From NCBI RefSeq assembly GCF_024972755.1, contig NZ_CP087724.1, positions 62,001 to 126,000 on the forward strand: a stretch of DNA of 64,000 bases, written 5' to 3'. Source of the stretch: Halanaeroarchaeum sp. HSR-CO (lineage in GTDB: Archaea > Halobacteriota > Halobacteria > Halobacteriales > Halobacteriaceae). A program made the translations under genes and the position numbers. The notes below the pieces were generated by a model. The model had not been told where the DNA came from and did no database searches. It was given only the letters and a program-made list of their open reading frames with translations. How positions within the stretch are numbered: position 1 is the stretch's first letter; each line of letters starts with the position of its first letter. Below, one piece after another: positions 26,323 to 35,270 of this stretch.

Positions 26323-28085
26323 TCGGCCGGTGGATAGTGGTCCTGGAGGTCGGCGAACTGCCGGTCTCCGTCGCGGATCGCCGTGAGTTCGTCCGCGAGC
26401 GAATCAGCGGGAACGCGAACCTGAGCAGTGGTGTCCCGGTCGCGGAGGGTGACCGTGTCGTCCTCCAGCGAGTCGTAATCCACCGTCACGCCGAAGGGCG
26501 TCCCGATCTCGTCCTGGCGGCGGTACCGACGACCGATACCCCCGGAGTCGTCGTAGGTCACCGAGAACCCCGCGACCCGGAGGCGATCGGCGATCTCTCG
26601 GGCCCGTTCGCCGAGACCGTCCTTGTCCATCAGCGGGAAGACCCCGACAGACGTCGGAGCGACGGTCGCCGGCAGTCGCAGAACCGTTCGTTCCTCCTCG
26701 TCGACCGTATCTTCCTCGTAGGCGTGGACCAGCACGGTGTAGACGGCCCGGTCGACGCCGAACGACGGTTCGACCACGTGTGGAGTGATGTGTCGGCCTG
26801 ACTCGGTCACTTCGTCGACGCTGAATCCGGTCTTCTCGGTGGGTACCGCGATGGACTCCCCGTCGACCGCGACGACGACCTCGTCGCCCTCGAAGGCCGA
26901 TCGGTCGCGCTCGACGAGTGCCTCGAGTGCGTCGGCGATGTCGCCGGCCTGGCCACCGAATTCGGGTCCGAGGTAGGCCATGTCCGGGTCGACGGTGGCG
27001 CGTTCGACCGTCTGCGGTTCGTCGTACTCCTTGAACACCGTGAAGCGCTCGCCGGAGTGTTCGGCGTGCTTCGAGAGGTCGTAGTCGCTCCGGTAGGAGA
27101 ACCCGGCCAGTTCGATCCACTCCGGGTCCTCGCCGGGTGCGCTCACGTCGGCCTCGGCGTCCCAGCAGTCCGAGGAGTAGTGGGCCAGTTCGCCGGGGAG
27201 GTGCTGGCGGAACCGGAACCGGTCCATGTCCACACCGATGCGGTCGTACCACTCCCTGGCGACGCCGAGGTAGTAGGCGATCCAGGGGTCGGCGATGACG
27301 TCGTCGGCGACCGCATCCCCGATGGTCGTGGTGACCGGACTCGCGTCGTCGTCAGCCTGCATCTCGGCGCTGTACAGCGGGGCTTCGACGTCGGCGACCG
27401 ACGCGAGGTCCGGTTCGTCCTCCTCGGGGTCGACGAATAGTTCGAGCTCGGCCTGTGTGAACTCCCGCGAGCGGACGACCGCGTTGCGAGGGCTGATCTC
27501 GTTGCGGTAGGCACGACCGATCTGGGTGACGCCGAAGGGCAGGTCGCCACGGGCGTACTCCTTCAGTCGGGGGAAGTCCACGAAGATGCCCTGGGCCGTC
27601 TCGGGTCGGAGGTAGCCGGCGTTCGTCGATCCCGGGCCGATGTTCGTCTCGAACATGAGATTGAAGTCCTCGACCGGTTGGCCGGCCAGCGGTTCGCCAC
27701 AACTCGGACAGACGAGGTCGTGCTCGCGGATGAGCGATTCGACCTCGTCGATGGGGAGACTCTCGGCCTCCTCGATGGCCGTCTCGTCCTCGATGAGGTG
27801 GTCGGCCCGGTGGCTCTCCCCGCAGGCGGAACACTCCACGAGCATGTCGTCGAAGCCGTCCAGGTGCCCCGAGGCCTCGAAGACCGCCTCGGGCATGATG
27901 GTCGGGGCGTCGATCTCGGTGTGGCCCTCGCGGACCGTGAACCGCTCTCGCCACTGCTCTTCGATGTTCGCCTTGAGCGCGGCGCCCTGCGGACCGTACG
28001 TGTAGAAACCGGCGACCCCGCCGTAGACCCGACTCGACTGGAAGAAGTAGCCGCGCCGCTTGGCGAGTTCCGTCAGCGCCCTCAT
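26319..28085 (-). CDS. glyS: Glycyl-tRNA synthetase
   Basis: 588 residues, class II synthetase of the alpha2 type used by archaea and eukaryotes. The start LAKRRGYFFQSSRVYGGVAG is diagnostic. Two CxxC pairs (CSACG, CPSCGE) form a zinc module in the insertion near residues 85-130. Motif 2 shows RPETAQGIFV and RAYRNEISPR, and the anticodon-binding domain starts near LRLPATVAPTSVGVFPL. It charges tRNA-Gly. Its start overlaps the upstream CBS-protein stop and its stop overlaps the lipid kinase start, giving a tightly coupled three-gene unit. Confidence 0.96.
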   Translation of the reverse strand: MRALTELAKRRGYFFQSSRVYGGVAGFYTYGPQGAALKANIEEQWRERFTVREGHTEIDAPTIMPEAVFEASGHLDGFDDMLVECSACGESHRADHLIEDETAIEEAESLPIDEVESLIREHDLVCPSCGEPLAGQPVEDFNLMFETNIGPGSTNAGYLRPETAQGIFVDFPRLKEYARGDLPFGVTQIGRAYRNEISPRNAVVRSREFTQAELELFVDPEEDEPDLASVADVEAPLYSAEMQADDDASPVTTTIGDAVADDVIADPWIAYYLGVAREWYDRIGVDMDRFRFRQHLPGELAHYSSDCWDAEADVSAPGEDPEWIELAGFSYRSDYDLSKHAEHSGERFTVFKEYDEPQTVERATVDPDMAYLGPEFGGQAGDIADALEALVERDRSAFEGDEVVVAVDGESIAVPTEKTGFSVDEVTESGRHITPHVVEPSFGVDRAVYTVLVHAYEEDTVDEEERTVLRLPATVAPTSVGVFPLMDKDGLGERAREIADRLRVAGFSVTYDDSGGIGRRYRRQDEIGTPFGVTVDYDSLEDDTVTLRDRDTTAQVRVPADSLADELTAIRDGDRQFADLQDHYPPAE

Positions 28086-28930
28086 AGAGCGGCCACCAGG
28101 TCGATGTCCCTGACCATGCCCGCGAGTTCGTCACCCCGCACCAGGGGGATCTGCTCGATGTCGTTGTTGAGCATCATCTGGGCGGCGTCCCGGGCCGTCC
28201 GCTTGCCGGAGACGGTGACGACGTTGGCCGACATGTACCCTTTGACCGGTTCGTCGGGGATCTCGACGTTTCGGGTCGGGAGGTACCGGTTGCCGACGGC
28301 CTTGATTCCCTCCCACATCCAGTCGTCGTCCTGGTTCGCGATGGAGTCGCCGGTGCCTTCCTCGCCCTCGACCACCTCGGCGACGTCGATGATGTCGACC
28401 TCGGTGATGATGCCCGCCATGTCGCCATCGTCGTCGAGCACGACGGCGTACGGTACCCGGCCGTAGGCGAGTTCGCGTTCGACGACCTGGAGCGGGGCGT
28501 TCTGGTAGGTGGTGTTGATGTCCCGGCGCGCCAGTTCGCCGACGGGCGTATCGCCGTCGACGGCCCCGTCGGCGATGGCACGGATCACGTCGGTGATGGT
28601 GATGATACCCTGCAGCGACCCACCGTTCACGACGGGGACCCGGCGGGCACCGGTCTCCGCGATGAGCTGGGCGACCTCGGCGATGTCCGCGTCGGAATTC
28701 GTCGTCGGGACCTCCTCCATCAGGATGGCCAGCTGGTCCTCGTCGGGGTTGTTGATCAGGTCCTCTCGGGAGACGAGACCGCGATACAGTTCTCCCTCCT
28801 CGGTCTCCTTGACGACCGGGACGGAGGAGAACGTCCGTTCCTGTAGATATTCGAGCACGTCGTCGCGAGTCCCCGGGATCGAGACGGTAACCAGGTCCTC
28901 CCGGGGTGTCATCACGTCAGCGACTTTCAT
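28082..28930 (-). CDS. Four-CBS-domain protein
   Basis: 282 residues made of four CBS repeats and little else. Repeat starts are visible at VADVMTPREDLVTVS (residue 3), AILMEEVPTTNSDADI (about 68), VGELARRDINTTYQNA (about 127) and VKGYMSANVVTVSG (about 228). Each has the ADVA..ia/VPVV pattern. Two Bateman modules should bind adenosine nucleotides and act as an energy sensor. The ATGA overlap with glyS suggests it senses adenylate state in step with translation, but there is no direct evidence for a regulated partner. A CTACAAATG box precedes the ATG. Confidence 0.88.
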   Translation of the reverse strand: MKVADVMTPREDLVTVSIPGTRDDVLEYLQERTFSSVPVVKETEEGELYRGLVSREDLINNPDEDQLAILMEEVPTTNSDADIAEVAQLIAETGARRVPVVNGGSLQGIITITDVIRAIADGAVDGDTPVGELARRDINTTYQNAPLQVVERELAYGRVPYAVVLDDDGDMAGIITEVDIIDVAEVVEGEEGTGDSIANQDDDWMWEGIKAVGNRYLPTRNVEIPDEPVKGYMSANVVTVSGKRTARDAAQMMLNNDIEQIPLVRGDELAGMVRDIDLVAAL

Positions 28931-28991
28931 TGCATCCGGTTACTACCCCCTCACATTTGTAGGCTACGACGCTGACGCGCCGCTTGCAATC

Positions 28992-29516
28992 CTACACGAA
29001 GGTCTCCGCGTTCGGGAAGAACTTCTGCCAGTCCTCGTGTTCGAACGTGGCGACCTCGGTCCCGTCCAGTTTCTGGAGGTGGGTGTACATCGTCCCCGAG
29101 TCCGCGACCGTCTCGATGAGGCGATCGGCCGTGCGTAACTCGTAGTTGCCGGCGACGTACACCACGGCCTCGTGGTCGGGGTCGCGGAGTTCGGTCACGA
29201 TGAACACGCGACCCTCCACGGTGGTCCGGTAGACGTCGTATTCGGGGAACGTCGCCTCGGTGAGTAGCTCGCCCAGGCGATCGGCCCGGTCGCCCGGGAC
29301 GACGTACACGAGCCCGTACCTCCCGCTTGGCCCGTCATCAGGTGGTTCCGGTGCGGTATCGCCTGCCGGCAGGACCAGGGTCTCCCAGCCGGCTTCCGCC
29401 CGGCCCTCGGCCATCCGGTCCACGTCGCCGAGCGTCCGCGACCAGGCGTCCTTGAACGTCTCGGCGTGTGCAGCCTCTCGCTCGGCGGGGTCGACTCCGT
29501 CACCGATCTTCGTCAT
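28992..29516 (-). CDS. Conserved haloarchaeal protein of unknown function
   Basis: 174 residues, soluble and acidic. The N-terminal part is helical (EAAHAETFKDAWSRTLGDVD); the C-terminal part is strand-rich (VFIVTELRDPDHEAVVYVAG, YTHLQKLDGTEVATFEHED). I recognise this as a protein type common in haloarchaea but know no function. A CACTTTACTG box about 27 bases upstream gives it its own leaderless promoter. It stands between the membrane protein at 29566 and the CBS gene, all on the same strand. Confidence 0.7.
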   Translation of the reverse strand: MTKIGDGVDPAEREAAHAETFKDAWSRTLGDVDRMAEGRAEAGWETLVLPAGDTAPEPPDDGPSGRYGLVYVVPGDRADRLGELLTEATFPEYDVYRTTVEGRVFIVTELRDPDHEAVVYVAGNYELRTADRLIETVADSGTMYTHLQKLDGTEVATFEHEDWQKFFPNAETFV

Positions 29517-29565
29517 ACGCTGGATGGACGGTCCGTGTCCAGTAAAGTGTCCCGTTCGGAACCGT

Positions 29566-29958
29566 TCACACGCCGAAGAGGGCCTCCATCGCGTACGACA
29601 CGACGAACATCGTCAGGCTCGCCAGATAGAGCCGTGCCCAGTTCGCGTATCGCTCCCGGGGCCGGAGCGGATACCAGGCAGCCGGAGGCACGCGCCGGAC
29701 GACCGCCTGGACGCTGGTCTCCTCCCGGTCGAGTCCCTCGCGCTCCAGGTCCTCGGGCGACTTCGGCCACGCCAACAGCGTCGCGTACCCCAGCGCGACG
29801 ATGCCCACGAGAAACAGGCCGAATTTCACGCCCCAGAATCCCAGCCCGAAGAGCACGCTGATCGGCAGGGTCACCGCAGCGGCGAGGATGGTGAGTCCCA
29901 CGGCGTACTGGATGGCGTCGACGACGCGGGCGCCCCGGGTCGGGGAGGCGTCGCTCAT
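29566..29958 (-). CDS. Small membrane protein linked to the dipeptide ABC operon
   Basis: 130 residues with three predicted helices: [39 protein letters not shown], and near the end [19 protein letters not shown]. Between them is a charged cytoplasmic loop ([16 protein letters not shown]). Its ATG overlaps the stop of the ABC ATPase gene by four bases, so it is the last gene of the operon 35103-29566. It may be a haloarchaeal accessory protein rather than a transporter component. I do not recognise a family with known function. Confidence 0.7.
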   Translation of the reverse strand: MSDASPTRGARVVDAIQYAVGLTILAAAVTLPISVLFGLGFWGVKFGLFLVGIVALGYATLLAWPKSPEDLEREGLDREETSVQAVVRRVPPAAWYPLRPRERYANWARLYLASLTMFVVSYAMEALFGV

Positions 29959-31301
29959 TCGCCGCTTCGGAACGACGGCAGCATATCGTCGCCGACGAAC
30001 TGGTCCGGCTCTTCCTCGTCGCGTCGGTGGCGGTGACAGAAGCTCTCGCGCCCCGTCTCGCTGACGCGGTGGTACTCCGGTCGTTCCATGTCACAGACGC
30101 TCCCGAACTCTTCGCGGAGGAGTTCTCTGGCGGCCGCCGCGTCGTCGTCTGCCATGTACCTCGCCGCCTCGTCGACGTGCTCCTGGACCGGCCGTGGCAC
30201 CTCGAGGGCGCCGAAGACGTCCTCGAGGATCTCCTCGATACCGGTCCGCTTCGTCTCGAGGCCGAGGTACTCTTTCGCGATCTCGCGCAGCGACCGGTCC
30301 GCTTGCGCCCGTTCGCGAACGATCTCTCGGTAGGCCTCGATGGCGTCCCAGACGTCGTCGTCCACGTCCTCGTATCGGTCCGGTCGGAGTTTCATCGGAC
30401 ACCGGGTCGTGAACGGACAACCGGCGGGTGGGTCCCGGGGACTCGGTGGCGTTCCTCGGAGCGTGATGCCGCGCGTGTCGACCGTCGGGTCGGGTTCGGG
30501 GATGGCCGACAGCAACGAGATCGTATAGGGGTTCTTCGGGTTCCGGAAGAGCTCCTCGGTCGGCCCGATCTCCATGATGTGGCCCAGGTACATCACCGCC
30601 ACGCGGTCGCAGATGTGCCGAACGACCGAGAGGTCGTGTGCGATGAACAGGTACGTCAGGTCGAACTCGTCCTGGAGGTCCTCGAGGAGGTTGAGAACCT
30701 GTGCCTGGACGCTCACGTCCAGGGCACTCACCGGTTCGTCGAGCACGACGAACTCCGGCTCGAGGGCCAGTGCCCGGGCGATGCCGATGCGCTGGCGCTG
30801 GCCGCCGGAGAACTGGTGGGGATAGCGGTAGTAGTGCTCTTCCTGTAGGCCGACGGTCGAGAGCAACTCGCGAACCCGTTCTCGTCGTTCCGAGGGTGTC
30901 TTCCAGTCGTGGACGTCGAGCGGTTCGCGGACGATCTCGCCGACCGTCATCCGGTCGTTCAGACTGGATTGTGGGTCCTGGAAGACCATCTGGGCGTTGC
31001 GCTTCCAGTCGACGAGTTCGTCGCCCGAGAGCCTGGTCACGTCCGTCCCCTCGAAAAGCACCTCGCCCTCGGTCGCCGTCTCGAGCTGGATGAGGGTCCG
31101 CCCGAGCGTCGTCTTCCCACAGCCGGATTCGCCCACGAGACCGAGCGTCTCCCCGCGCCGAATGTCGAAGTTCACCCCGTCGACGGCCTTGACGGGCTGT
31201 TTCGCGAACGGGCCGACGCCACCGGATTCGTAGTACTTCTTCAGGTCGTTGACCTCGACGATGGCGTCGCTGTGTTGGTCCGTCCGGTCCTGTAAGCTCA
31301 C
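29955..31301 (-). CDS. Dipeptide/oligopeptide ABC transporter ATP-binding protein (DppF/OppF type)
   Basis: 448 residues, longer than the typical 330. The ATPase core has Walker [12 protein letters not shown], signature [13 protein letters not shown], Walker [12 protein letters not shown] and switch IAHD. The Opp/Dpp C-terminal Cys motif that follows ([13 protein letters not shown]) is expected to hold an Fe-S cluster in this family, with a further Cys in GSVCDM. A long haloarchaeal extension of about 100 residues (helical, acidic, ending with more Cys/His) is unusual. It pairs with the DppD-type ATPase, whose stop it overlaps by four bases. Confidence 0.92.
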   Translation of the reverse strand: MSLQDRTDQHSDAIVEVNDLKKYYESGGVGPFAKQPVKAVDGVNFDIRRGETLGLVGESGCGKTTLGRTLIQLETATEGEVLFEGTDVTRLSGDELVDWKRNAQMVFQDPQSSLNDRMTVGEIVREPLDVHDWKTPSERRERVRELLSTVGLQEEHYYRYPHQFSGGQRQRIGIARALALEPEFVVLDEPVSALDVSVQAQVLNLLEDLQDEFDLTYLFIAHDLSVVRHICDRVAVMYLGHIMEIGPTEELFRNPKNPYTISLLSAIPEPDPTVDTRGITLRGTPPSPRDPPAGCPFTTRCPMKLRPDRYEDVDDDVWDAIEAYREIVRERAQADRSLREIAKEYLGLETKRTGIEEILEDVFGALEVPRPVQEHVDEAARYMADDDAAAARELLREEFGSVCDMERPEYHRVSETGRESFCHRHRRDEEEPDQFVGDDMLPSFRSGE

Positions 31302-32581
31302 GCACCATCACCTCCGTTCTCGGCGAGCGACTGGCGCGCTCGCTGTCGCTGCTCGGTCCGTGCCCGATGCATCTCGAGTGCACCCGACCGGTCCCGGTCG
31401 CTCGGGTAGAGCAAACAGGCCGCGGTGTGGTCGGCCTCGCTCTCGGAGACGTCGACCGGCATCGGGTGGACCGATTCGCACGCGTCGAAGGCCTTCGGAC
31501 AGCGCGGTTCGAACCGGCAGTCCGTCGGCTCTTCGGTCGGCGTCGGCACGTCGCCCTCGATGGTCGAGAGCCGTTCGGCCCCGACCTGCCGCCCAGGTAT
31601 GCTGTCGAGAAGCCCTCGCGTGTACGGGTGGCGTGGGTTCTCGAAGAGTTCGACGACGGGGCCGCTCTCGACGATCTCGCCGGCGTACATGACGTTCACC
31701 CGGTCGGAGATCTGGGCGATGACGCCCATGTCGTGGGTAATGAACATGATTCCCAGGTCGCGTTCGGCCTGGAGGTCGCGGAGGAGGTCGAGTATCTGGG
31801 CCTGGATGGTCACGTCGAGGGCCGTCGTCGGTTCGTCGGCGATGATGAGTTCCGGATCGCAGGCGAGCGCCATCGCGATGACCGCCCGCTGGCGCATCCC
31901 CCCGGAGAACTGGTGGGGATACTCCTCGAGTCGTCGGGGGGCGTCCGGGATGCCGACGGCCTCGAGGAGCGAGATGGCCTCTTCGGTGGCCGGATTGCCC
32001 GTAAGTCCCTGGTGGAGTTCGAGCGCCTCCTTGATCTGGTTGCCGACCGTGTAGACTGGGTTGAGACTGGTGAGCGGGTCCTGGAAGATCATCGCGATGC
32101 CGCCACCCCGGATCCGGCGGAGCGCCTCGTCGCTCGCCCTCGCGAGGTCGATGTAGCCCGCCGTGATGGCCTCCGATCCGTTTCGGCTCGGTTCCCGTTC
32201 CTCGACGAAGACGAAGTCGTCATCATTCGCCAGATACTGGATCGCCTCTCGGCGGGTCTCGATGTCGTCCTCTCGGCCGACGACTTCGTCTGCGTCCGTC
32301 ACGTCGACCGTATAGCTCGAGAACTGGTCGGCGTACGTCCGGACCGTCTCGACGTCGCGGTAGCGGATGCTACTCGAGGGGTGGATCCGTCCGGGCGACT
32401 TGATGAGGCCCATGATGGACCGGGCGGTGACGCTCTTCCCGGATCCCGACTCGCCGACGATGCCGACCGTCTCGCCACGGTCGATGTCGAAACTCACGCC
32501 GTCGACCGCGTGGATGGTCTCCTTGTCGGTGTAGAAGGTGGTCCGGAGGTCGGCGAGCTCGAGGAGGACGTCCTCGCCCAT
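31298..32581 (-). CDS. Dipeptide/oligopeptide ABC transporter ATP-binding protein (DppD/OppD type)
   Basis: 427 residues. Walker [14 protein letters not shown] near residue 42, signature [15 protein letters not shown], Walker [14 protein letters not shown] and ITHDMGV are intact. The C-terminal motif [14 protein letters not shown], with a later ACLLYP, is the expected Opp/Dpp Cys cluster. Between Walker A and the signature is an insertion of about 75 residues ([20 protein letters not shown]...), which I recall in haloarchaeal DppD proteins. It forms the heterodimeric motor with the DppF-type protein. The start overlaps the DppC-like stop by one base. Confidence 0.92.
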   Translation of the reverse strand: MGEDVLLELADLRTTFYTDKETIHAVDGVSFDIDRGETVGIVGESGSGKSVTARSIMGLIKSPGRIHPSSSIRYRDVETVRTYADQFSSYTVDVTDADEVVGREDDIETRREAIQYLANDDDFVFVEEREPSRNGSEAITAGYIDLARASDEALRRIRGGGIAMIFQDPLTSLNPVYTVGNQIKEALELHQGLTGNPATEEAISLLEAVGIPDAPRRLEEYPHQFSGGMRQRAVIAMALACDPELIIADEPTTALDVTIQAQILDLLRDLQAERDLGIMFITHDMGVIAQISDRVNVMYAGEIVESGPVVELFENPRHPYTRGLLDSIPGRQVGAERLSTIEGDVPTPTEEPTDCRFEPRCPKAFDACESVHPMPVDVSESEADHTAACLLYPSDRDRSGALEMHRARTEQRQRARQSLAENGGDGA

Positions 32582-34032
32582 CAGGCACCACCCCCGACGG
32601 CGGCCTCGTCGGCCGTTCCACCCTCGCTCTGCGGATCGATGGCGTCTCTGATCCCGTCACCGAGGGCGTTGAGCCCGGTCACGACGAGCGTGATCATGAG
32701 CCCCGGGATAAGCGCGATGTGCCAGGAGGCGCTGGCGACGTAGGGCTGTCCGAGATTGATAGCCCGCCCCCACTCCGGGGTGGGTGGCGTGATGCCGATG
32801 CCCAGGTAGGACAGTCCCGCGACACTGACGATGATACCACCGAGGCTCATCGACCCGTAGATGAGCAGGTAGCCGACGATGTACGGGAGCATGTGCTTTT
32901 GCATGATCGTCCGCGGGCGCTGCCCGAAGCTCTTGGCCGCGTCGACCCAGTCCTCCTCGGAGACCTGGAAGGACGGCCCACGGACCGCCCGCCAGAGAAA
33001 CGGCCAGTAGACCACGGAGAACAACAGGACGAGGAGGACACCCCCGTTGTAGAGCCCGGCGATCCAGTGATCGCTGAACAGCACGGCGATCAGGATGGCG
33101 AGCATCAGGACCGGGATGGCCTGGACCGAATCGCTCACGACCACGGTCACGAGATCGGCCAGTCCCTTGTAGTACGCCGTCGCGAGTGCCAGTCCCGCCG
33201 CGATGAAGCCCGAGATCACGATCGAACTCAGGGCGATGAACATCGAGAGCCGCGAGCCGTACATCATGAACGTAAAGAGATCCTTCCCTGACGGCAAGGT
33301 TCCGAACGGATGGAAGCGCTCGAAGTCGTCGTAGGTCAGTGGCCCGACGTTGCTACTGCCGCCTTTCGAACCGGAGCCGATGTTGGCCTCCCCGGCGGTG
33401 ATCTCCACCACCTCCTGGTTCTCGGCGTCCCAGGTCTCGATGGTATTGCTGTACGGGTCCGTGATGTTCTGTTCGAGCGTCGTCGGGCCCAGCGTGGGGG
33501 CGAACACCGCCATGATCACGAACAGGATAACGACGATGAGGCCGAACTTGCCCCAGGAGTGGCGACTGAACCGGTCGAACTGGTCGTCGCGGGGCGTCCA
33601 GTCGGCGTACCGGTAGTGGGTTCGGTAGACCCGATAGCCACGCCAGAGCCACCAGATGAAGACGAAGCCGTACGCCGTTGTCAGGCTGGCACGGATGGCC
33701 CACGAGACGCCGGGCGAGAGGCCCATGAACGTCCCGACCCACTGGGACCCATTGTGATAGCCCTGGTTGGGGATCAGTTCCCGGGACAGGAGGGTCGGAA
33801 TCTCGCTCGCCGCCGCCATGGCGGATTCGGCGAGCGCGACGGCGGGTTCGCCGGGGAGGCCACCGAGCACGATGGACAGCCCCTCGAAGAACATGTGGAC
33901 GAGGGCACCGGCTTCGACGACCAATAACGCACCCATCACGCCGGCCCAGATTGCGGCAGGGCGGGGGTTGGCGGCGATCCTGTCTCGGAGCGGTTCCTCG
34001 TCTTCCGTGTCGCGGGGGGAGAGCTCACTCAT
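32581..34032 (-). CDS. Dipeptide-type ABC transporter permease (DppC type)
   Basis: 483 residues, long for this family (usually near 300). The standard BPD_transp_1 core is in the C-terminal half: SRLSMFIALSSIVISGFIAAG, VQAIPVLMLAILIAVL, the EAA loop reading VDAAKSFGQRPRTIMQKHMLP, and GISYLG-like GLSYLGIGITPPTPEWGRAI. The N-terminal half adds two extra helices and a soluble loop, which I recall for several haloarchaeal DppC-like proteins. A NIGSGSKGGSSNVGP loop lies outside the core. It forms the channel with the DppB-type protein, whose stop lies six bases upstream. Confidence 0.9.
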   Translation of the reverse strand: MSELSPRDTEDEEPLRDRIAANPRPAAIWAGVMGALLVVEAGALVHMFFEGLSIVLGGLPGEPAVALAESAMAAASEIPTLLSRELIPNQGYHNGSQWVGTFMGLSPGVSWAIRASLTTAYGFVFIWWLWRGYRVYRTHYRYADWTPRDDQFDRFSRHSWGKFGLIVVILFVIMAVFAPTLGPTTLEQNITDPYSNTIETWDAENQEVVEITAGEANIGSGSKGGSSNVGPLTYDDFERFHPFGTLPSGKDLFTFMMYGSRLSMFIALSSIVISGFIAAGLALATAYYKGLADLVTVVVSDSVQAIPVLMLAILIAVLFSDHWIAGLYNGGVLLVLLFSVVYWPFLWRAVRGPSFQVSEEDWVDAAKSFGQRPRTIMQKHMLPYIVGYLLIYGSMSLGGIIVSVAGLSYLGIGITPPTPEWGRAINLGQPYVASASWHIALIPGLMITLVVTGLNALGDGIRDAIDPQSEGGTADEAAVGGGA

Positions 34033-34038
34033 GGATAC

Positions 34039-35103
34039 TCACTCCGATTCGTACCCCACTCTCGGATCGATCAGCGTGTAGAGCAGGTCCTGTGTGATGT
34101 TGATCGCGACCAGCAGGAGGATGAAGATGTACATCAGCGTCCCGACCAGTGGGAGGTCGCCTTGCATGATGGCCTGGAAGAACAGGTAACCCAGGCCGTT
34201 GATCGCGAAGACGTACTCGACCAGGACGGACCCGCCGAGCAATAAGAAGGCCTCCCCGGTGATGATGGGGACGAGGGGGATCAACGCGTTCCGGAAGACG
34301 TGCTTCCAGACGATGACGCTGTTTTTCAGCCCTTTGGCCCGGGCGGTCTCCACGTAGTTCGAGTTGATGGTCTCGAGGACGGCTGTTCTGCCGATCCGCA
34401 TCTCGTTACCCATCGACGCCGACCCGAGGACGATGGAGGCCGGAAGGGTCTGTTTGAGCGCCGCGAGGAACGACCCGTTGCCGTCCGTGTTGTCGATCCA
34501 GAAGGCGTGTGGGTCCCGAATGGCGTCGAGTGGCTGTGCCAGGAAATCCAGGGTCGGCGGGGTGACGATGTTCGTCTGGACGATAAAGGAGGCCCACTCC
34601 CACCCGAACAGTTGTTTCGACTGCGAGAGAACGCTCACCAGGATGACGGCGAGCCAGAAGTTGGGCATCGCGCGCCAGACGATACCGCCGAACGACGCGA
34701 TGTAATCGTTCCAGGTATTGGGGTTGAGTCCGGCGTAAAACCCCAGCGGGATTCCGATGAACAGCGGGATCAGGACGGCCCAGAAGCCGAGCCAGATGGT
34801 CCGGGGCGCGTAGATGGTCAGCATGTCGACCGCGGTAGTGCCAGGGGAAATGACCCAGGAGCGGCCGAGGTCGAAGGTAAACATGTTGATCATGAAGTCG
34901 ATATACTGGCCCCAGAACGGTTGGTTCAACCCGAGGTTCTGCTCGATCCGCCGAGCGGCGTCGGGCGTGTATTGCTGGCCGAGGATCGCTGACACCGGGT
35001 CGATGGGCCCCATATAGATCATCAGGAACGTGAGCGTCGTCCCGAAGACGATGACGGGGACCGAGAGCGCGAGCCGGCGTCCGAAGTAACTCCACCTACT
35101 CAT
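34039..35103 (-). CDS. Dipeptide-type ABC transporter permease (DppB type)
   Basis: 354 residues, six predicted helices. It starts MSRWSYFGRRLALSVPVIVF, followed by a GPIDPVSAILG segment as in DppB. The EAA loop reads ETARAKGLKNSVIVWKHVFRNA, and the C-terminus is LLYTLIDPRVGYESE, close to the DppB ending. Compared with DppB it has a roughly 50-residue insertion between helices (FGWEWASFIVQTNIVTPPTLDF...). It is the first gene of the permease block after a 167-base AT-richer gap from the binding protein gene, where TTATATC may be an internal promoter. Confidence 0.92.
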   Translation of the reverse strand: MSRWSYFGRRLALSVPVIVFGTTLTFLMIYMGPIDPVSAILGQQYTPDAARRIEQNLGLNQPFWGQYIDFMINMFTFDLGRSWVISPGTTAVDMLTIYAPRTIWLGFWAVLIPLFIGIPLGFYAGLNPNTWNDYIASFGGIVWRAMPNFWLAVILVSVLSQSKQLFGWEWASFIVQTNIVTPPTLDFLAQPLDAIRDPHAFWIDNTDGNGSFLAALKQTLPASIVLGSASMGNEMRIGRTAVLETINSNYVETARAKGLKNSVIVWKHVFRNALIPLVPIITGEAFLLLGGSVLVEYVFAINGLGYLFFQAIMQGDLPLVGTLMYIFILLLVAINITQDLLYTLIDPRVGYESE

Positions 35104-35270
35104 GGTTTGGCTCCGTGCGGGGATGACACAGGGAACGTACCGGCAACTAGCACAATCACGGGATTATATCTTCCGATGGATGATGGTCGTTCGAATCTGC
35201 CGTATCTTTGAGGTAGAACCCCGATACGCCCGAAATAGAAAATTACAGTATCGGCTCCGACGCCGTATTG

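Noticed and set aside
23920-26337. 805-residue plus-strand frame opposite hef and the lipid kinase
   Set aside because: It is antisense to two clear genes, has no family motif, and arises from the lack of stops in GC-rich DNA.
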